A stretch of 59,201 nt of DNA from Clostridia bacterium (GCA_017536475.1 JAFXHH010000009.1:1-59201); one strand, 5' to 3'; numbered from the stretch's first letter, positions 15,835 to 26,292 are shown. A program made the numbers and translations. Notes: generated by a model from the letters alone, not told the origin.

Positions 15835-18800
15835 TTACGGAACCGTAACAGTTATTTCAAGAACGTCTATCGTGCTTGCTTTAGCATTATCAACAGTAAC
15901 CGTGTAAACCACTCTTACGGTGCCGGTGTTGCCGGCAAGCGAGACAATATTTGATCCGTCTGTCGCATAATTGACACGATAAGCTACGGCACCGGTGTGC
16001 CCGGTCGCTCCGGCGATAGCTGCCTGCTCATCGGGAGTTGCGGTCAAGGGTTGAGTTCCGGTAGCAAGAACGTTGTTGTTCTCATCATATACGGTATACG
16101 TCATACCCGCAAGGTCAACTCCGTCAACCGAGATCCACGCACTGGCAAATGCAATATAGTTTGCCGTGATGGGAGAGACGGAAAGCGATGTTGTCGTATC
16201 TGTTCCGTTGAAGATAACAAAACCCGTGAAGGTTGCAAGGTCGGAGAAATCTGCGTTTTTGCAATAATAGAACGAGTCAATATTCAAATGCCATTTGGGA
16301 TTAAACACGCCCTCTACAGTAACGTGAGCCGCATATACTGTCACCGCGTGTCCGTCGGCTGTAACGGCTCTTACAGAAACGGTAACGGTCTGACCTGCAT
16401 AGTTGGCAAGATCGGCAGCGAGTCTGATTCTGTAGCCAACCGTTCCGGAAGCATACGAGCCTTGCAAGTCTGTCTGTATAAGTTCCTCGCCCTTCCACCA
16501 GATATGGCTACCGGAGTCGGAGTCGGTCTTCGTTGCAGCCAACCAATGCTCTGCGCCGTTTTCTTCGGTAACGCATACGCTGACGTCGGTTATATCCTGA
16601 CCGCTTATTCCAAACCAGCCGTACAGCGTCCAGGAGTTGCCGTTAAGTGTGGTCTGCTGTGTAGCGCCGGCAGAGTAATTGCTGTTGCTCTTGGAATCGG
16701 TATAATCAGTACCGCCTGCGGTTACTTCGTCAATGGAGGTCTTCCACATATCCCAAGCGTATTCAACGTATTCTCCGTCCTTTACCTTAACGTCGGTCAA
16801 CTTATCGCAGAATCCGATGTATGCGAAATCGATGGTAGAGCCGGAGGTGAGTTTGGTCAACCAGTCGAGTCTTACTTCGGTGACACAATACTTTCCGTCA
16901 CCATTGGGAGTAACGGTAGAGGATTTAGTGAGGTCGATAACGAGAGTATGCCACCTTCCGTCGCCTACCAATCCGTACGCGGTCATCCTGTCGGCATCGG
17001 TGGTGACGTATTCGCTGGCAGTGGAAGCGTAAGGGAAGAATTCACCTGTGTTCGGTATCGCAGAGGTTCTGTACTTAATTACCATGTACTGTCCGGTAAC
17101 CGAGCCGTCGGTTATAGTAATTCCTATATATTCTGTACCTGTGCCCTCAACGGAAATCGAGCCGTCGGTGTTCTTGGTCACTGAAGATTCGGGAATGCTT
17201 GCATCCCAACGACCGCCGAACATATCGTTGTAAAGGGCGTCGCCCAAGAGAGTGTATTCAAGATCGCTCCAAACGGGAAGCGCAACCTTTATCTTTGCCG
17301 CGTATACGGGTACCGCGTATCCGGATCCGGTTACGACTCTAACGGAAACCATAACGGTCTGTCCGACGAATTCGGACAAGTCAAGCGTGGAATAAATTCT
17401 GTAACCCTTAGTTGCAGAGCCATATCCACCACCCGCACTTGAGGTAACATGACTTGTTACACCGTCGTCTACAAGCCATCTGTTAGATGCGGAGCCGTCC
17501 TTTGTCAAGGTCGTCCAGTGTTCAACGCCGGTTTCATCGGCTATGCATACGCTGACGTCGGTAAGAGTCTGTCCGTCAACAGCTACCCAGCCGCCGAAAT
17601 CCCAAACGCAGCCTTCAAGCGTAGAGGGCTGTGCAACACCCGAGGAGTTGCTTGTGGCAACCTTCGAGGCGGATACGCCGTCCATAGTTACAGCTTCGAG
17701 GAATGTCTGCCATGCGGGAGGAGTACTGTATTCAATATACTCGTTGTCGCCAAGAACGATCTTACTTACGTTGTCACATACTCCGATATAAGCGAAGTCG
17801 ATCGCCGTACCCGAGGGGAATGCGTCGAACAAGTCGATACGAACCTCGTTGGTGAAATATGTTCCATTCAGTGCATTTGCGGTAAAGTCAGCGGACGCGG
17901 AGAGATCTACTACGAGAGTATGCCAAGCGCCGTCGCCAACTACTCCGTTGGTTACGAAGTGGGATTCTACTCTGTGAGTAGTACTGTTCGTGGTGGCGAA
18001 GATGCTGAACGAGCTTGATCTTGCAGGAGTAGTAGTTCTGTATTTCATAACCAGATACTGACCGTAGGCCGTTCCGCCGCCAAGCGTGAAGCCGAATCCG
18101 ACGTCGCCGGTGGTATCGGTGCTTACGACTCTTACGAAATCTTCATCGTAGACATAGGGAGAAAGAGTCAGGTAGTTGAAGTCAACCTGTCCGTCGGTAA
18201 ACAGGGAAGCGAGCGCAGAGCCGCAAACGCCGACATTGAGCGCGTTAACTGCAGACTGGTTGGGGTTGGTTTCGGTAGCATTGGTAAGCGAGAAGGACTT
18301 AAGATAGATCACCTGACCCGCGCCGATTCCGTTATTAAGGAAGTCGAAACGCAAGGAGTTGATCTTGCCCGTCCAATTGGGGATGGTTACCGTGTAGATC
18401 TTTGCGGTGTGATATTTTCCGTCTGCTATAAGCGTTACGGGGTTGCCGACATGGTAATCTCCGCTTGCTACGGTGTTAGATCCAAGCTGATAGTAGAGCT
18501 CCTGTCCTACGGAAACTCCCGTGGGATACAGGGTCTTGTTTGCAGGAATCATATATTCGATCTCGATACAGCTATAATTGTCTGCGGTGTATGTGTCGCC
18601 GTAGAGGTCATAGTTGATATGGAAGTAAGAGTCCACGCCCGTGGTGGTGATTTTTGCTGCCTGCTCTGTCGTATCGTAGGAGGGCTTCATATCGATGATC
18701 GACTGAAGGAAGAGAAGATTGTCTTCAACCGAGAAATCGATAGAGGTCATATCCTGCTCGTTGGGCATCTTCTGAGAAATAGAGTTCTTGTTAAGAGAAT

Positions 18801-21468
18801 AATTACTCGAGAAGTCCTTGTTATTGGTGAAGGTCGCGCGTATGGTGTCGATGTTACCCGCGCAGAGCAGATAGCTGTACTCGACAGGCTCAAAGGCAAC
18901 TATCTTGAAGACCTTCATGGCGGTGAAGTAGCTGATGGGAACACCCATTTCGTCCGTGCTGCCTTCTCCGTCCGAGATGCCGCCCTTCATAACGTCTATA
19001 TTCGGTACGTACATACCGAAACCGTACTTGTTGGTCTGGTTTACGTATGCGCCCCAGGTCTCGGTGTTGCAGACCTGGAAGTTAAAGGTGGTTCTGGTCG
19101 AGTTTGCCGCATCGCCCCAGAAAGGAAGTCCGTCTTCGACCTTATAGGTGTCGTTGGTCCAGGGCTTTGTGCCGTTGTACCAATAGAAATCATCGAAGTA
19201 GCTCATCGTATAGAATGCGGGGAGCTCCTGATGAGTGTAGGGGTGATCATAGCCTGAGAAGTCGACCATTCTGTTGTCGACCTGTACGTAATTGCCTGTG
19301 TTGTCACTGATGAGCGAGTAACGGTTTTCCATATAGCAGAAGGTGAAGCGTCCGCCGTCGTTAAGATCGTTGCCTTCTGAGTCTTGGCACGCCCAGTCGC
19401 GAGGCTGAGTCTTAATGTATATGTACTTACCGTCAACCACCTCGTAGTCGATAAGACGGGCACGGTTCTGGCTCATGTCTCCGCCCTGTACGGGGTTGTA
19501 GTTCCACTTGCAGATGTTTCCCGCAACGTTATAGTATTTCGGTGTGTAGCCATCATCGGGAAGACCGTCTCCGTTGTTGTCGGCACCCGTGGTTCCGTAG
19601 TAGGACTGCTGGATCAGACGTCCCGTATCGTAACGGTTTATAAGGTTGCTGTTCTTGGTAATCTTGCCGTTGGTCGAATCATTGGTGCTGGTACCTGCGG
19701 TCAGGTCATAAAGCTCAGAGAGCGCACCGCCGTAGGTAATGCTGACGCCGAGCTTGTAGTAGCCGTTTTCGGTGTAGAGCATTTTTTCGGTTATATTATC
19801 AACACCGCTATTCGGATAGGTAGAAAAGCTAACGCTCTTGCTGTCCGGGGTGTATTTGAACATTACGAAGTCAGCGCCTGATTCAGCAAGGGGAGTTACC
19901 TGGATGTTCTGGAGGGTGAAGGCGGTTATCGAAGATTTGTATACGCTTTGTCCTGTTACGGTTGTACAGTCATACATAGCTGTTCTTCCGTCCAAAGCAG
20001 AGTATTCCAATGCGTTGAACACCTTTTCTCCGGCTTCAAGATAATATACCTCTCCAACGGTTCCGGTTGCAGTATACGTAGTTCCAAACATGTCGCCCAT
20101 AGCGTCCTTTGTATACGTATATGTTATTTGATACGTCATCGTCACCTTCACGGGCGCAGTAGCGTAGTAGTCGATCGTGAAATAGTTATTGTCTACCGTG
20201 CTCGTAATGTTTGTGCCCGAGATCGTCATAACCTCGCCGTACTCCATATGAAGACCGTTGTCTGCGGTCGTTTCGAACACGCCTCCCACGTCATTGGTCG
20301 TTGCGCCTACTGTGTAGGAGAAATCGCCCGAGGTAATAGTAGAACCGTCGAGCGCGAACGAACCCGCAGTTCCCGTCTGATATCCGCAGTCGGAGCAGAT
20401 GATCGCCTTTGTTCCGGCGTTGATGTGAGTACGGTCGTGGCTGCAAGCGGCTATGTGGTCAGAGCCCGAGATGACGGGATTGTTCTGATACTCGTTGGTC
20501 CAACCGTAGAACTGGAACATAGAGTAAGCAACGTCCATGAACGCCTGATCATCGGTCTTTGCAAGGCGCGCCTGAATGTAATTCAGCACGCTGTACTTTA
20601 CAACGGCATAGCTGGGGCCGTCGCTGACAAGCACCTGATACTTCTCGTTGAAGAGGGTTGCGGGAATGTTGTTTATGAGAACGTAATATTTTCCACTCTC
20701 GTCCTTGAGAACCTGGTTGGGATATTGTGTACCGTTTATTTGAACCGTAAGGTTCTCCGGCTTGGTCGTTCCGCTATACTCGAAATAGAAGCGAAGCGAA
20801 ACCGCGTCCTCAAGATATGCATTTACAGCGGTAAACGAGATCTGTCCCTGTCCCTGGGGACCGGATTCCTCCGAAGCGGCGATTCCGTAAAGATCCTCGT
20901 AGTTCATATCGTCTACGGGGTTGGTATCTCTGTAGAACAAGCCGTTGTTCGCGGGATTTTCTGTGTTATATCCGAAGTAGGTCTGTGCCATAGCACCGTA
21001 GTTGAGCATTGCCTCAACTGCCTTTGCAGCCTTCTGCAAGCTTGCGTTGGTGCCTGCTGCCTTAAACAACAAGTCGGCATAGTCCTTAACTGCGTAGGAA
21101 CGGGTCGTTCCTGCAACGTTTGCCGAGTTGTAGCTGGTTACAGTGACCTTGTCAGCCTGCTGGGCTGCCGCAACGGGCACCTTGAGCAGATATCTGCCCT
21201 TGGAGTCGATCTTAAGATCGCCCTTGTTGACGGTGGTCACGGTCGTCGTTTTGTCCTTGTTAGGAACTGAGACCTTAAAGTAGGACACGTCATCCATGTC
21301 TGTGAAATAGAACATCAAGGATATCTTACCCGATACTTCAATGTTCATCGCCGCAAGCGTTTCTCCGTGATCGGCGGAGTTGTCTGCGATGACCGAGAAA
21401 TTAAATCCCGATATTGCAAACAAGCAAACAAGCATTACGGCAAGAAGCTTTGTGAAAAGTTTTTTCAT
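15835..21468 (-). CDS. Giant secreted modular surface protein B (1877 aa)
   Basis: Paralogue of protein A with nearly the same signal peptide (residues 1-29) and the same order of parts. Two duplicated N-terminal halves with SLMFYF and SLRFYF strands, MLNYGAMAQTYFGYNT around 154-169, and the CxH/CxxC motif at Cys342, His344, Cys358, Cys361. The large central domain repeats GRLIQQSYYG, the VQGGDMSQNRARLIDYE segment and PAFYTMSYFDDFYWYNG. The C-terminal half has one more carbohydrate-binding-like unit and one more VDGQxLTDVSVC-type module than A, explaining the extra length, and ends in an EITVTVP strand. Lies between A and C, all in one direction but each with its own promoter and terminator, so they look like tandem duplicates rather than an operon. 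The function is unknown; a polysaccharide-facing surface role is inferred from the modules. Confidence 0.85.
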   Translation of the reverse strand: MKKLFTKLLAVMLVCLFAISGFNFSVIADNSADHGETLAAMNIEVSGKISLMFYFTDMDDVSYFKVSVPNKDKTTTVTTVNKGDLKIDSKGRYLLKVPVAAAQQADKVTVTSYNSANVAGTTRSYAVKDYADLLFKAAGTNASLQKAAKAVEAMLNYGAMAQTYFGYNTENPANNGLFYRDTNPVDDMNYEDLYGIAASEESGPQGQGQISFTAVNAYLEDAVSLRFYFEYSGTTKPENLTVQINGTQYPNQVLKDESGKYYVLINNIPATLFNEKYQVLVSDGPSYAVVKYSVLNYIQARLAKTDDQAFMDVAYSMFQFYGWTNEYQNNPVISGSDHIAACSHDRTHINAGTKAIICSDCGYQTGTAGSFALDGSTITSGDFSYTVGATTNDVGGVFETTADNGLHMEYGEVMTISGTNITSTVDNNYFTIDYYATAPVKVTMTYQITYTYTKDAMGDMFGTTYTATGTVGEVYYLEAGEKVFNALEYSALDGRTAMYDCTTVTGQSVYKSSITAFTLQNIQVTPLAESGADFVMFKYTPDSKSVSFSTYPNSGVDNITEKMLYTENGYYKLGVSITYGGALSELYDLTAGTSTNDSTNGKITKNSNLINRYDTGRLIQQSYYGTTGADNNGDGLPDDGYTPKYYNVAGNICKWNYNPVQGGDMSQNRARLIDYEVVDGKYIYIKTQPRDWACQDSEGNDLNDGGRFTFCYMENRYSLISDNTGNYVQVDNRMVDFSGYDHPYTHQELPAFYTMSYFDDFYWYNGTKPWTNDTYKVEDGLPFWGDAANSTRTTFNFQVCNTETWGAYVNQTNKYGFGMYVPNIDVMKGGISDGEGSTDEMGVPISYFTAMKVFKIVAFEPVEYSYLLCAGNIDTIRATFTNNKDFSSNYSLNKNSISQKMPNEQDMTSIDFSVEDNLLFLQSIIDMKPSYDTTEQAAKITTTGVDSYFHINYDLYGDTYTADNYSCIEIEYMIPANKTLYPTGVSVGQELYYQLGSNTVASGDYHVGNPVTLIADGKYHTAKIYTVTIPNWTGKINSLRFDFLNNGIGAGQVIYLKSFSLTNATETNPNQSAVNALNVGVCGSALASLFTDGQVDFNYLTLSPYVYDEDFVRVVSTDTTGDVGFGFTLGGGTAYGQYLVMKYRTTTPARSSSFSIFATTNSTTHRVESHFVTNGVVGDGAWHTLVVDLSASADFTANALNGTYFTNEVRIDLFDAFPSGTAIDFAYIGVCDNVSKIVLGDNEYIEYSTPPAWQTFLEAVTMDGVSASKVATSNSSGVAQPSTLEGCVWDFGGWVAVDGQTLTDVSVCIADETGVEHWTTLTKDGSASNRWLVDDGVTSHVTSSAGGGYGSATKGYRIYSTLDLSEFVGQTVMVSVRVVTGSGYAVPVYAAKIKVALPVWSDLEYTLLGDALYNDMFGGRWDASIPESSVTKNTDGSISVEGTGTEYIGITITDGSVTGQYMVIKYRTSAIPNTGEFFPYASTASEYVTTDADRMTAYGLVGDGRWHTLVIDLTKSSTVTPNGDGKYCVTEVRLDWLTKLTSGSTIDFAYIGFCDKLTDVKVKDGEYVEYAWDMWKTSIDEVTAGGTDYTDSKSNSNYSAGATQQTTLNGNSWTLYGWFGISGQDITDVSVCVTEENGAEHWLAATKTDSDSGSHIWWKGEELIQTDLQGSYASGTVGYRIRLAADLANYAGQTVTVSVRAVTADGHAVTVYAAHVTVEGVFNPKWHLNIDSFYYCKNADFSDLATFTGFVIFNGTDTTTSLSVSPITANYIAFASAWISVDGVDLAGMTYTVYDENNNVLATGTQPLTATPDEQAAIAGATGHTGAVAYRVNYATDGSNIVSLAGNTGTVRVVYTVTVDNAKASTIDVLEITVTVP

Positions 21469-21551
21469 AGTCTACCTCTTGTCTGGAATAGATTTTGCAT
21501 CGTTCGTTAAAAAACAAAAAGCGTTTTCAAACACTCGACGCTACATATTAT

Positions 21552-21580
21552 ATTATACAACGCAAAAAAACAAAAGTCAA
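21552..21580 (-). promoter_or_regulatory. Promoter of giant protein B
   Basis: Minus strand TTGACT (21575-21580), 17 bp, TATAAT (21552-21557). Confidence 0.8.
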
Positions 21581-21676
21581 GCATTTTGGCAAAGATTAGC
21601 ACGATTTGTACATTTTGTATAACAATTTTCATAAAATAATGCGTTTTGAGCCCTTAAAATTTGCTTTTTTTGTGCA

Positions 21677-21710
21677 AAATCCCCTCATCGCTTATGCGAC
21701 AAGGGGATTT
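21677..21710 (-). terminator. Terminator of giant protein C
   Basis: AAATCCCCT pairs with AGGGGATTT, with an inner TCGC/GCGA stem. The U-tract on the minus strand is short. Confidence 0.7.
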
Positions 21711-21740
21711 GTTGTTTTTTGATATAAAAATATCTGTTTT

Positions 21741-24700
21741 TTAATTTACGGGAATAAGCTCAATCTGTGTGATATACATAGTGTTCGGCTCACCGGCGTA
21801 GTAGGTGAAGAAGTAGTCGAGACGTATACCCTCGATGTTACCCGTCCACAAGTTACTGCCGTTGTAAGCAAGGCTCGAAAAATCGACTTCAAGGTAATTG
21901 TATTCTCCGCTTACCTCGATGTTGTTGAGCGTAGATGCTACGCCCTGATAGCCTACCAGACCGATGCTATCCATGCCCGTGGTGTCAATAAAGAACTGAA
22001 CCTTCTGGTTGGTGCTGGATCCCTCGGGGACCTTGTACTTTATTCTGATGCCGGAATATTTTTGGGTCGAAACGCTTAGTCCGTCGAAGCGGAACGAAAT
22101 GAAGGGGTCGAAATCCTGAGCATTCTTGTCGGAGGGGAGCTCATCTGCGGAGAGCTTGAGCGAGCCCTCGCTTTTGTCGAAGGTCACACCGGACTGGCTC
22201 GAGCTTGCGATGGGAATAAATTCGTAGAGCTGATAAGCGTAATTGAATATGCCTTGCCAGATGTCATAATTGTTTCCTGCGGCATAGTACAAGGCAGGAG
22301 AACCTCTGTCGGTAAAGGCAACGCTTGAAAGCTCCTGTTCGATGGTGTCTGCGGAGATGATAAGCGAGTGGAGATACATTACGTCGTTCGCTGCGGAGGA
22401 GTCCAGATAGTCAAGTCTGACGTATTCGATGGTTCCGGTAATGCCCGAAGGAATGGGAACGACGACGGTGTGGTATTCTCCGTCTGCCTTTATTGAGGAG
22501 ATGCGGATAGATATCGGAGTATCAACTCCAACGAGCTTCAGATAAATATCGACGTGGTAATAAGACAAGGACTGTCCTGCGGGGATCATACAAGTGAACT
22601 GTATCGTATTGTACTTGGAAGCGTCGGGCGTCAAATTGTTTGCGCTGTAGTTTACGTATACCCACGGGTCGTTGTTCAGGGCGGTGAGCTTTATTGCATT
22701 TTCTTCCGCGTCGAACTCCATCGTCGAGTTGTTGATTTTGTTTGCATCCTGACCTATGGTCAAAATGTCGGTCATATCTATTTGGGGAATGAAATCTGCA
22801 TTAACGAAGCGGTCTTCGTTGGTGAGAAGCTGTATGCCTCTTACGTATATCTCGTCGCCTTCGGTTGCATTGTCAAAAGAAAGCTTAAGATTTTGGATCG
22901 TAGCCGAGCTGCCCGAGGTGACCGAGGAAATGCTGATAACCTCAGTGCGATAAGTGCCGTCCGCTGTGAGCGTTACGGTTCCGAGCGCCGTTGTGCCGTT
23001 TAGATAGATCGTGCAGGTCTGATCTCCGCATTCCTCGGGGACCATATATTTGATTCTGAGCTGAACGAAATCTTTTGCCGAATAGGTCGTGTAACCCGTA
23101 ACGTGATCGTAAAGCAGGAAATCAAGATAAACCGAGGGGGTGCTTCCCGTTGCGATGATTCCAGCAGAACAGGTGGCATCGTGATATCTTACGATAGCGT
23201 TTGTCGCATCGCGCAGAAGCAGGTTGGACTGCTCGGATACGAACGAGAGATCGGTCATATCGGGTTGTTCGTCGGGAATTCTCGTGGAAATGTAGTCGTT
23301 GTTGAGATCTTCGTTAGTCGCGAAACCTTGAAGCGCACCAAACTGCGCACGAACAGGCTCAACGGAGGTGCTTATGGCGATCAAATAACTATATTCAATA
23401 GCTTCGTAAGAATATGTTTTCATCGTCTTTTGCATAGCGATCCGTCCGTAATTTTCTGTGGAATCGTAATCAGTCATCTCGCCTGAATTTCCTGCAAGCT
23501 GTACTTCAAACGAGTCGACGTTGGGAACATAAATTCCGATTGTGGGGCGAATGCCGTTTATTTCATCCGATACCCAAGCGCACCAAGCCTCTTTTGTGCT
23601 GTTTCTGAAGTTGTGGGTTGTGGGTGTAGCAGAAGTCTCGTAAAGTGTCGGGGATGAGCCGTTTTCCCAAGAGGTACCGCCGTCGAATGCATACAGGTGG
23701 TACGGGAAAGTTATTGTGTGTAGAGTGGGCAGTGAGTGCACATCGAACTTTCCGTCAACGCCCGAAAAATCGATCTGTCGGTTATCTACCTGGATAACGT
23801 TTAGACCGCCATTGTCATTATAAACAGCGGAATAAGTGCACTCGAAATAGGTTGCAGTCTCGCTTCCGTTCTCTCCAGTGAGATATTTTACGCAAATGGC
23901 AGGATACACCTTTGCACTAAAGCCATCCATGTGGCTATACTTTGAGGGAATGTCAAGAATTTGAACGTCGATGAGGCGCGTTCCGCTGTCGATCTGCCAG
24001 TCGTATTGAGCAAATTTTGAGGTTGCAACGTTCTTAACAAGGCTGTAGTCCTTGCCGACGTGAGCATGGGAAAGCCAAGTTATCGCACCCCCATAGGCGA
24101 GATCAATAGAGAGCTTTTGCGTGAAGGATGCATCGCCGTCCATAGTAAGCACCGAGGAACCGTCGAACGACACCGACGCTGCAGACAATGTCGCGGGAGT
24201 GGACAAATCCAATGTTTCGAGCACGTAGTCGAAAAGAACGAACGCAACCTCTGCATCAGGCTTGCACGACTCTACCACTATAGAATCGAAAGACGAAGCC
24301 TTGCCGTTGTCCAAAAATTCGGGCAATACCGCGTTGAACGTATGCTCTCCCGCTTCGAGATAATAATCGGAACTCTTTTTGGAGCCGCCAAGCGTGTAGT
24401 TCAGAGTTATCTTAACGGGCTCGGAGGAGTAGTAAGAAAGGGAGAAACGGTTGAACGATGCATCGGTCTCCTCACTGTTCCAGAAGTTTGAAAGAGTAAG
24501 TGACTTTATGGTGTTGTTGAATCGAATGCCGTCGCGCGTAACATTTTCGTACTCGCTTACGTTGTAATGGATAGCATCACGTCCGGTCCAATATGCCTCG
24601 ACGTTGTGATTTTTGTCGGGGCAGGCTGCGTCCGTATCTGAACCAAGGATTTTAAATCCTGCAAAGAAATATCCGCAGTCGGAGCAGGTTTCTCCGGGAA

Positions 24701-25775
24701 CGCCCTTGAGATCTATGTGAGTTCTTGTATGGGTGCAGCCAGGGTTGATGAAGCCCTCTGTTGTATTATTGACGTAAGCGGAGACCCATACGTAATACAT
24801 ATACATAGATGCGGCGAGCTCGGGGTCTTCGTTGAAGAGCCCCTGCACGTAGTTCAAAACACTGTAAGAACCTCTTGTAACAGTGTTGTTGTTGGCAGTG
24901 TCGGTTATTTCAACGTAATAAAGATGGTCGAAGCTCTTGGCAGAAACTCCGTTTATGGCTATGTAATAACCTTTTTCGTCCTGATAAAGCTGATCGTTAA
25001 CGAGGTTATCTTTGGAAAAACCGGCTCGTACCGAGAGCTTGGAAAAATCTCCGGTGTATGAGGGATATATTCTCAACGACACCTTCCCGTCAAGAACGCA
25101 TCTTGCAAGAGCGAACCCTACGGAGCCGTTCATTTCCAATGTTGATGTCCAGTCGGGCAATATGTACATGTTTGAGGCGTTCATGCCGTTAACGGGATTG
25201 GTTCCGTCGGCATAAAGACCGTCGTTTGCGAGGTTGGTTGTGTTGTATCCGAAATATTTCTGAGCCATTGCTCCGTAGTTGAGCATTGCCTTCAGTGCTT
25301 CACAAGCGTAGTAATACTTGTCGGGGTCTTTCTCTGCGAGAGCAAACACCATATCGGCATAGTTCCTTACGGAATAGCCGCGGACCTTGCCTCCGTTGTT
25401 ATTTGCATCAAAGGCTTGGACGGATATCGTGTCAGTCTGCTGAGCAGCTGCGATCGAAACCTCGAGCAGATATCTGTCTTTCGCTGAATCGTATTTAAGA
25501 GAATCCTTCTGTACCTCCTTGGTCTCAGCGCCGCTTTGCGTGGGAATTACGACTTTGAAATAAGAAACGTTGTCAAGATCGGTAAAATAGAACAGCAATG
25601 ACACCTGTCCGTGTATGGCAACGTTTATTGCGACGAGCTTATCGCCCAAGTCGCCTCCGATGGTTTCTGTGCTCTCGGTTGCCGCGAATGCAGGGAACGC
25701 CATTCCCGATACGACGAACAAAAACGCGAGCATCGTTGCCAAGGATTTAACCAAAAATCGTTTTGTCTTCATCAT
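21741..25775 (-). CDS. Giant secreted modular surface protein C (1344 aa)
   Basis: Third and most divergent paralogue. Signal peptide at residues 1-31 (ends AFPAFAA). The N-terminal duplicated module is kept (VSLLFYF, MLNYGAMAQKYFGYNT, then a less similar second half with VSLRIYP), as is the CxHxRTHI...CSDCGY motif. The central domain keeps the GGAITWLSH start and a VDNRQIDFSG segment, but GRLIQQSYYG is replaced. The C-terminal third has three carbohydrate-binding-like units (YKVPEG or YMVPEE ... GxIEYVRLDYLD ... MYLHSLII) and lacks the GGWIAVDG modules of A and B. It ends at an LIPVN strand with no anchor. The two adjacent ATGs (25775 and 25772) follow AAAGGAAAAG. Function unknown; likely extracellular glycan binding or processing. 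Confidence 0.85.
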   Translation of the reverse strand: MMKTKRFLVKSLATMLAFLFVVSGMAFPAFAATESTETIGGDLGDKLVAINVAIHGQVSLLFYFTDLDNVSYFKVVIPTQSGAETKEVQKDSLKYDSAKDRYLLEVSIAAAQQTDTISVQAFDANNNGGKVRGYSVRNYADMVFALAEKDPDKYYYACEALKAMLNYGAMAQKYFGYNTTNLANDGLYADGTNPVNGMNASNMYILPDWTSTLEMNGSVGFALARCVLDGKVSLRIYPSYTGDFSKLSVRAGFSKDNLVNDQLYQDEKGYYIAINGVSAKSFDHLYYVEITDTANNNTVTRGSYSVLNYVQGLFNEDPELAASMYMYYVWVSAYVNNTTEGFINPGCTHTRTHIDLKGVPGETCSDCGYFFAGFKILGSDTDAACPDKNHNVEAYWTGRDAIHYNVSEYENVTRDGIRFNNTIKSLTLSNFWNSEETDASFNRFSLSYYSSEPVKITLNYTLGGSKKSSDYYLEAGEHTFNAVLPEFLDNGKASSFDSIVVESCKPDAEVAFVLFDYVLETLDLSTPATLSAASVSFDGSSVLTMDGDASFTQKLSIDLAYGGAITWLSHAHVGKDYSLVKNVATSKFAQYDWQIDSGTRLIDVQILDIPSKYSHMDGFSAKVYPAICVKYLTGENGSETATYFECTYSAVYNDNGGLNVIQVDNRQIDFSGVDGKFDVHSLPTLHTITFPYHLYAFDGGTSWENGSSPTLYETSATPTTHNFRNSTKEAWCAWVSDEINGIRPTIGIYVPNVDSFEVQLAGNSGEMTDYDSTENYGRIAMQKTMKTYSYEAIEYSYLIAISTSVEPVRAQFGALQGFATNEDLNNDYISTRIPDEQPDMTDLSFVSEQSNLLLRDATNAIVRYHDATCSAGIIATGSTPSVYLDFLLYDHVTGYTTYSAKDFVQLRIKYMVPEECGDQTCTIYLNGTTALGTVTLTADGTYRTEVISISSVTSGSSATIQNLKLSFDNATEGDEIYVRGIQLLTNEDRFVNADFIPQIDMTDILTIGQDANKINNSTMEFDAEENAIKLTALNNDPWVYVNYSANNLTPDASKYNTIQFTCMIPAGQSLSYYHVDIYLKLVGVDTPISIRISSIKADGEYHTVVVPIPSGITGTIEYVRLDYLDSSAANDVMYLHSLIISADTIEQELSSVAFTDRGSPALYYAAGNNYDIWQGIFNYAYQLYEFIPIASSSQSGVTFDKSEGSLKLSADELPSDKNAQDFDPFISFRFDGLSVSTQKYSGIRIKYKVPEGSSTNQKVQFFIDTTGMDSIGLVGYQGVASTLNNIEVSGEYNYLEVDFSSLAYNGSNLWTGNIEGIRLDYFFTYYAGEPNTMYITQIELIPVN

Positions 25776-25925
25776 AATGCTTTTCCTTTCTTAGAGTGTC
25801 GTGACCGTGCGCAAATATGGCAAGTGTAACTGGTCGCGACGGGGTGGCCGGTTCGAAACAAGTCGGTACTTGCGTAGGAGTTGACAATGGTTTGACAAAA
25901 TATTTGTTTCATATTAATCATATTA

Positions 25926-25954
25926 ATTATACCACAGCAACCCGCATCTGTCAA
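25926..25954 (-). promoter_or_regulatory. Promoter of giant protein C
   Basis: Minus strand TTGACA (25949-25954), 17 bp, TATAAT (25926-25931): full consensus. About 150 nt of leader precede the start codon. Confidence 0.85.
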
Positions 25955-26097
25955 TGCCTGTGCCCCTTCTTTTTGTTGTGACAATTCACAAAAATGTATC
26001 AGAAAGGACTCTGTGATTTGGCTTCATTTCGCGGAATTTTCTGTTTCAATGACCTAAAATCATAGCTTTTTAATGCGCGAGCGAACGCTGATCTCGC

Positions 26098-26152
26098 AAA
26101 AAAACAGCAAAAAACCCACTCTGCGCATGAGTGGGTTTTTTGCTGTTTTTTT
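26098..26152. terminator. Strong bidirectional terminator
   Basis: A 23-bp perfect stem (seven A, CAGC, six A, CCCACT and its complement) with a 9-nt loop, ending in seven T on either strand. It follows the 44-aa gene directly on the minus strand. Confidence 0.92.
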
Positions 26153-26157
26153 GTGAT

Positions 26158-26292
26158 TTATTCTGCTGCCTTGTCGGTTACCGGCTGTTCTTCAAAAGTG
26201 TTAACTTCGCCGGGGCTCCAGGTCAAGATGTCTTCCTCAACGAGCGACAGTTTGACGGAAGGGGCAGAATATACGAGCTTTTCGCTTTTCAT
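26158..26292 (-). CDS. 44-aa small acidic protein, unrecognised
   Basis: Starts ATG at 26292 after GGAG with 10-nt spacing and ends TAA at 26160-26158. The protein begins MKSEKLVYSAPSVKLSL and contains EEDILTWSPGEV, with an acidic, Pro/Thr-containing tail and no signal or membrane segment. A consensus promoter, a 5' hairpin and a 23-bp-stem terminator frame it as an independent transcript, strong support for a real gene. Small proteins starting with a YxxP-type segment followed by an acidic EEDI/V motif are common and uncharacterised in Clostridia (recalled from general knowledge, not checked). Sits between the GH39 enzyme and the giant surface proteins. It could be a peptide precursor or a small regulator; neither is shown. 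Confidence 0.7.
   Translation of the reverse strand: MKSEKLVYSAPSVKLSLVEEDILTWSPGEVNTFEEQPVTDKAAE

Noticed and set aside
19948..21270. 440-aa plus-strand open frame (and several others) opposite the giant secreted proteins
   Set aside because: Antisense shadows of the modular genes; composition is biased and the opposite strand has signal peptide, repeats and conserved paralogues.
10421..25775. Dockerin, SLH or sortase anchors in the giant proteins
   Set aside because: C-termini end in plain beta-strands; no paired dockerin calcium loops, SLH repeats or LPXTG motif were seen.
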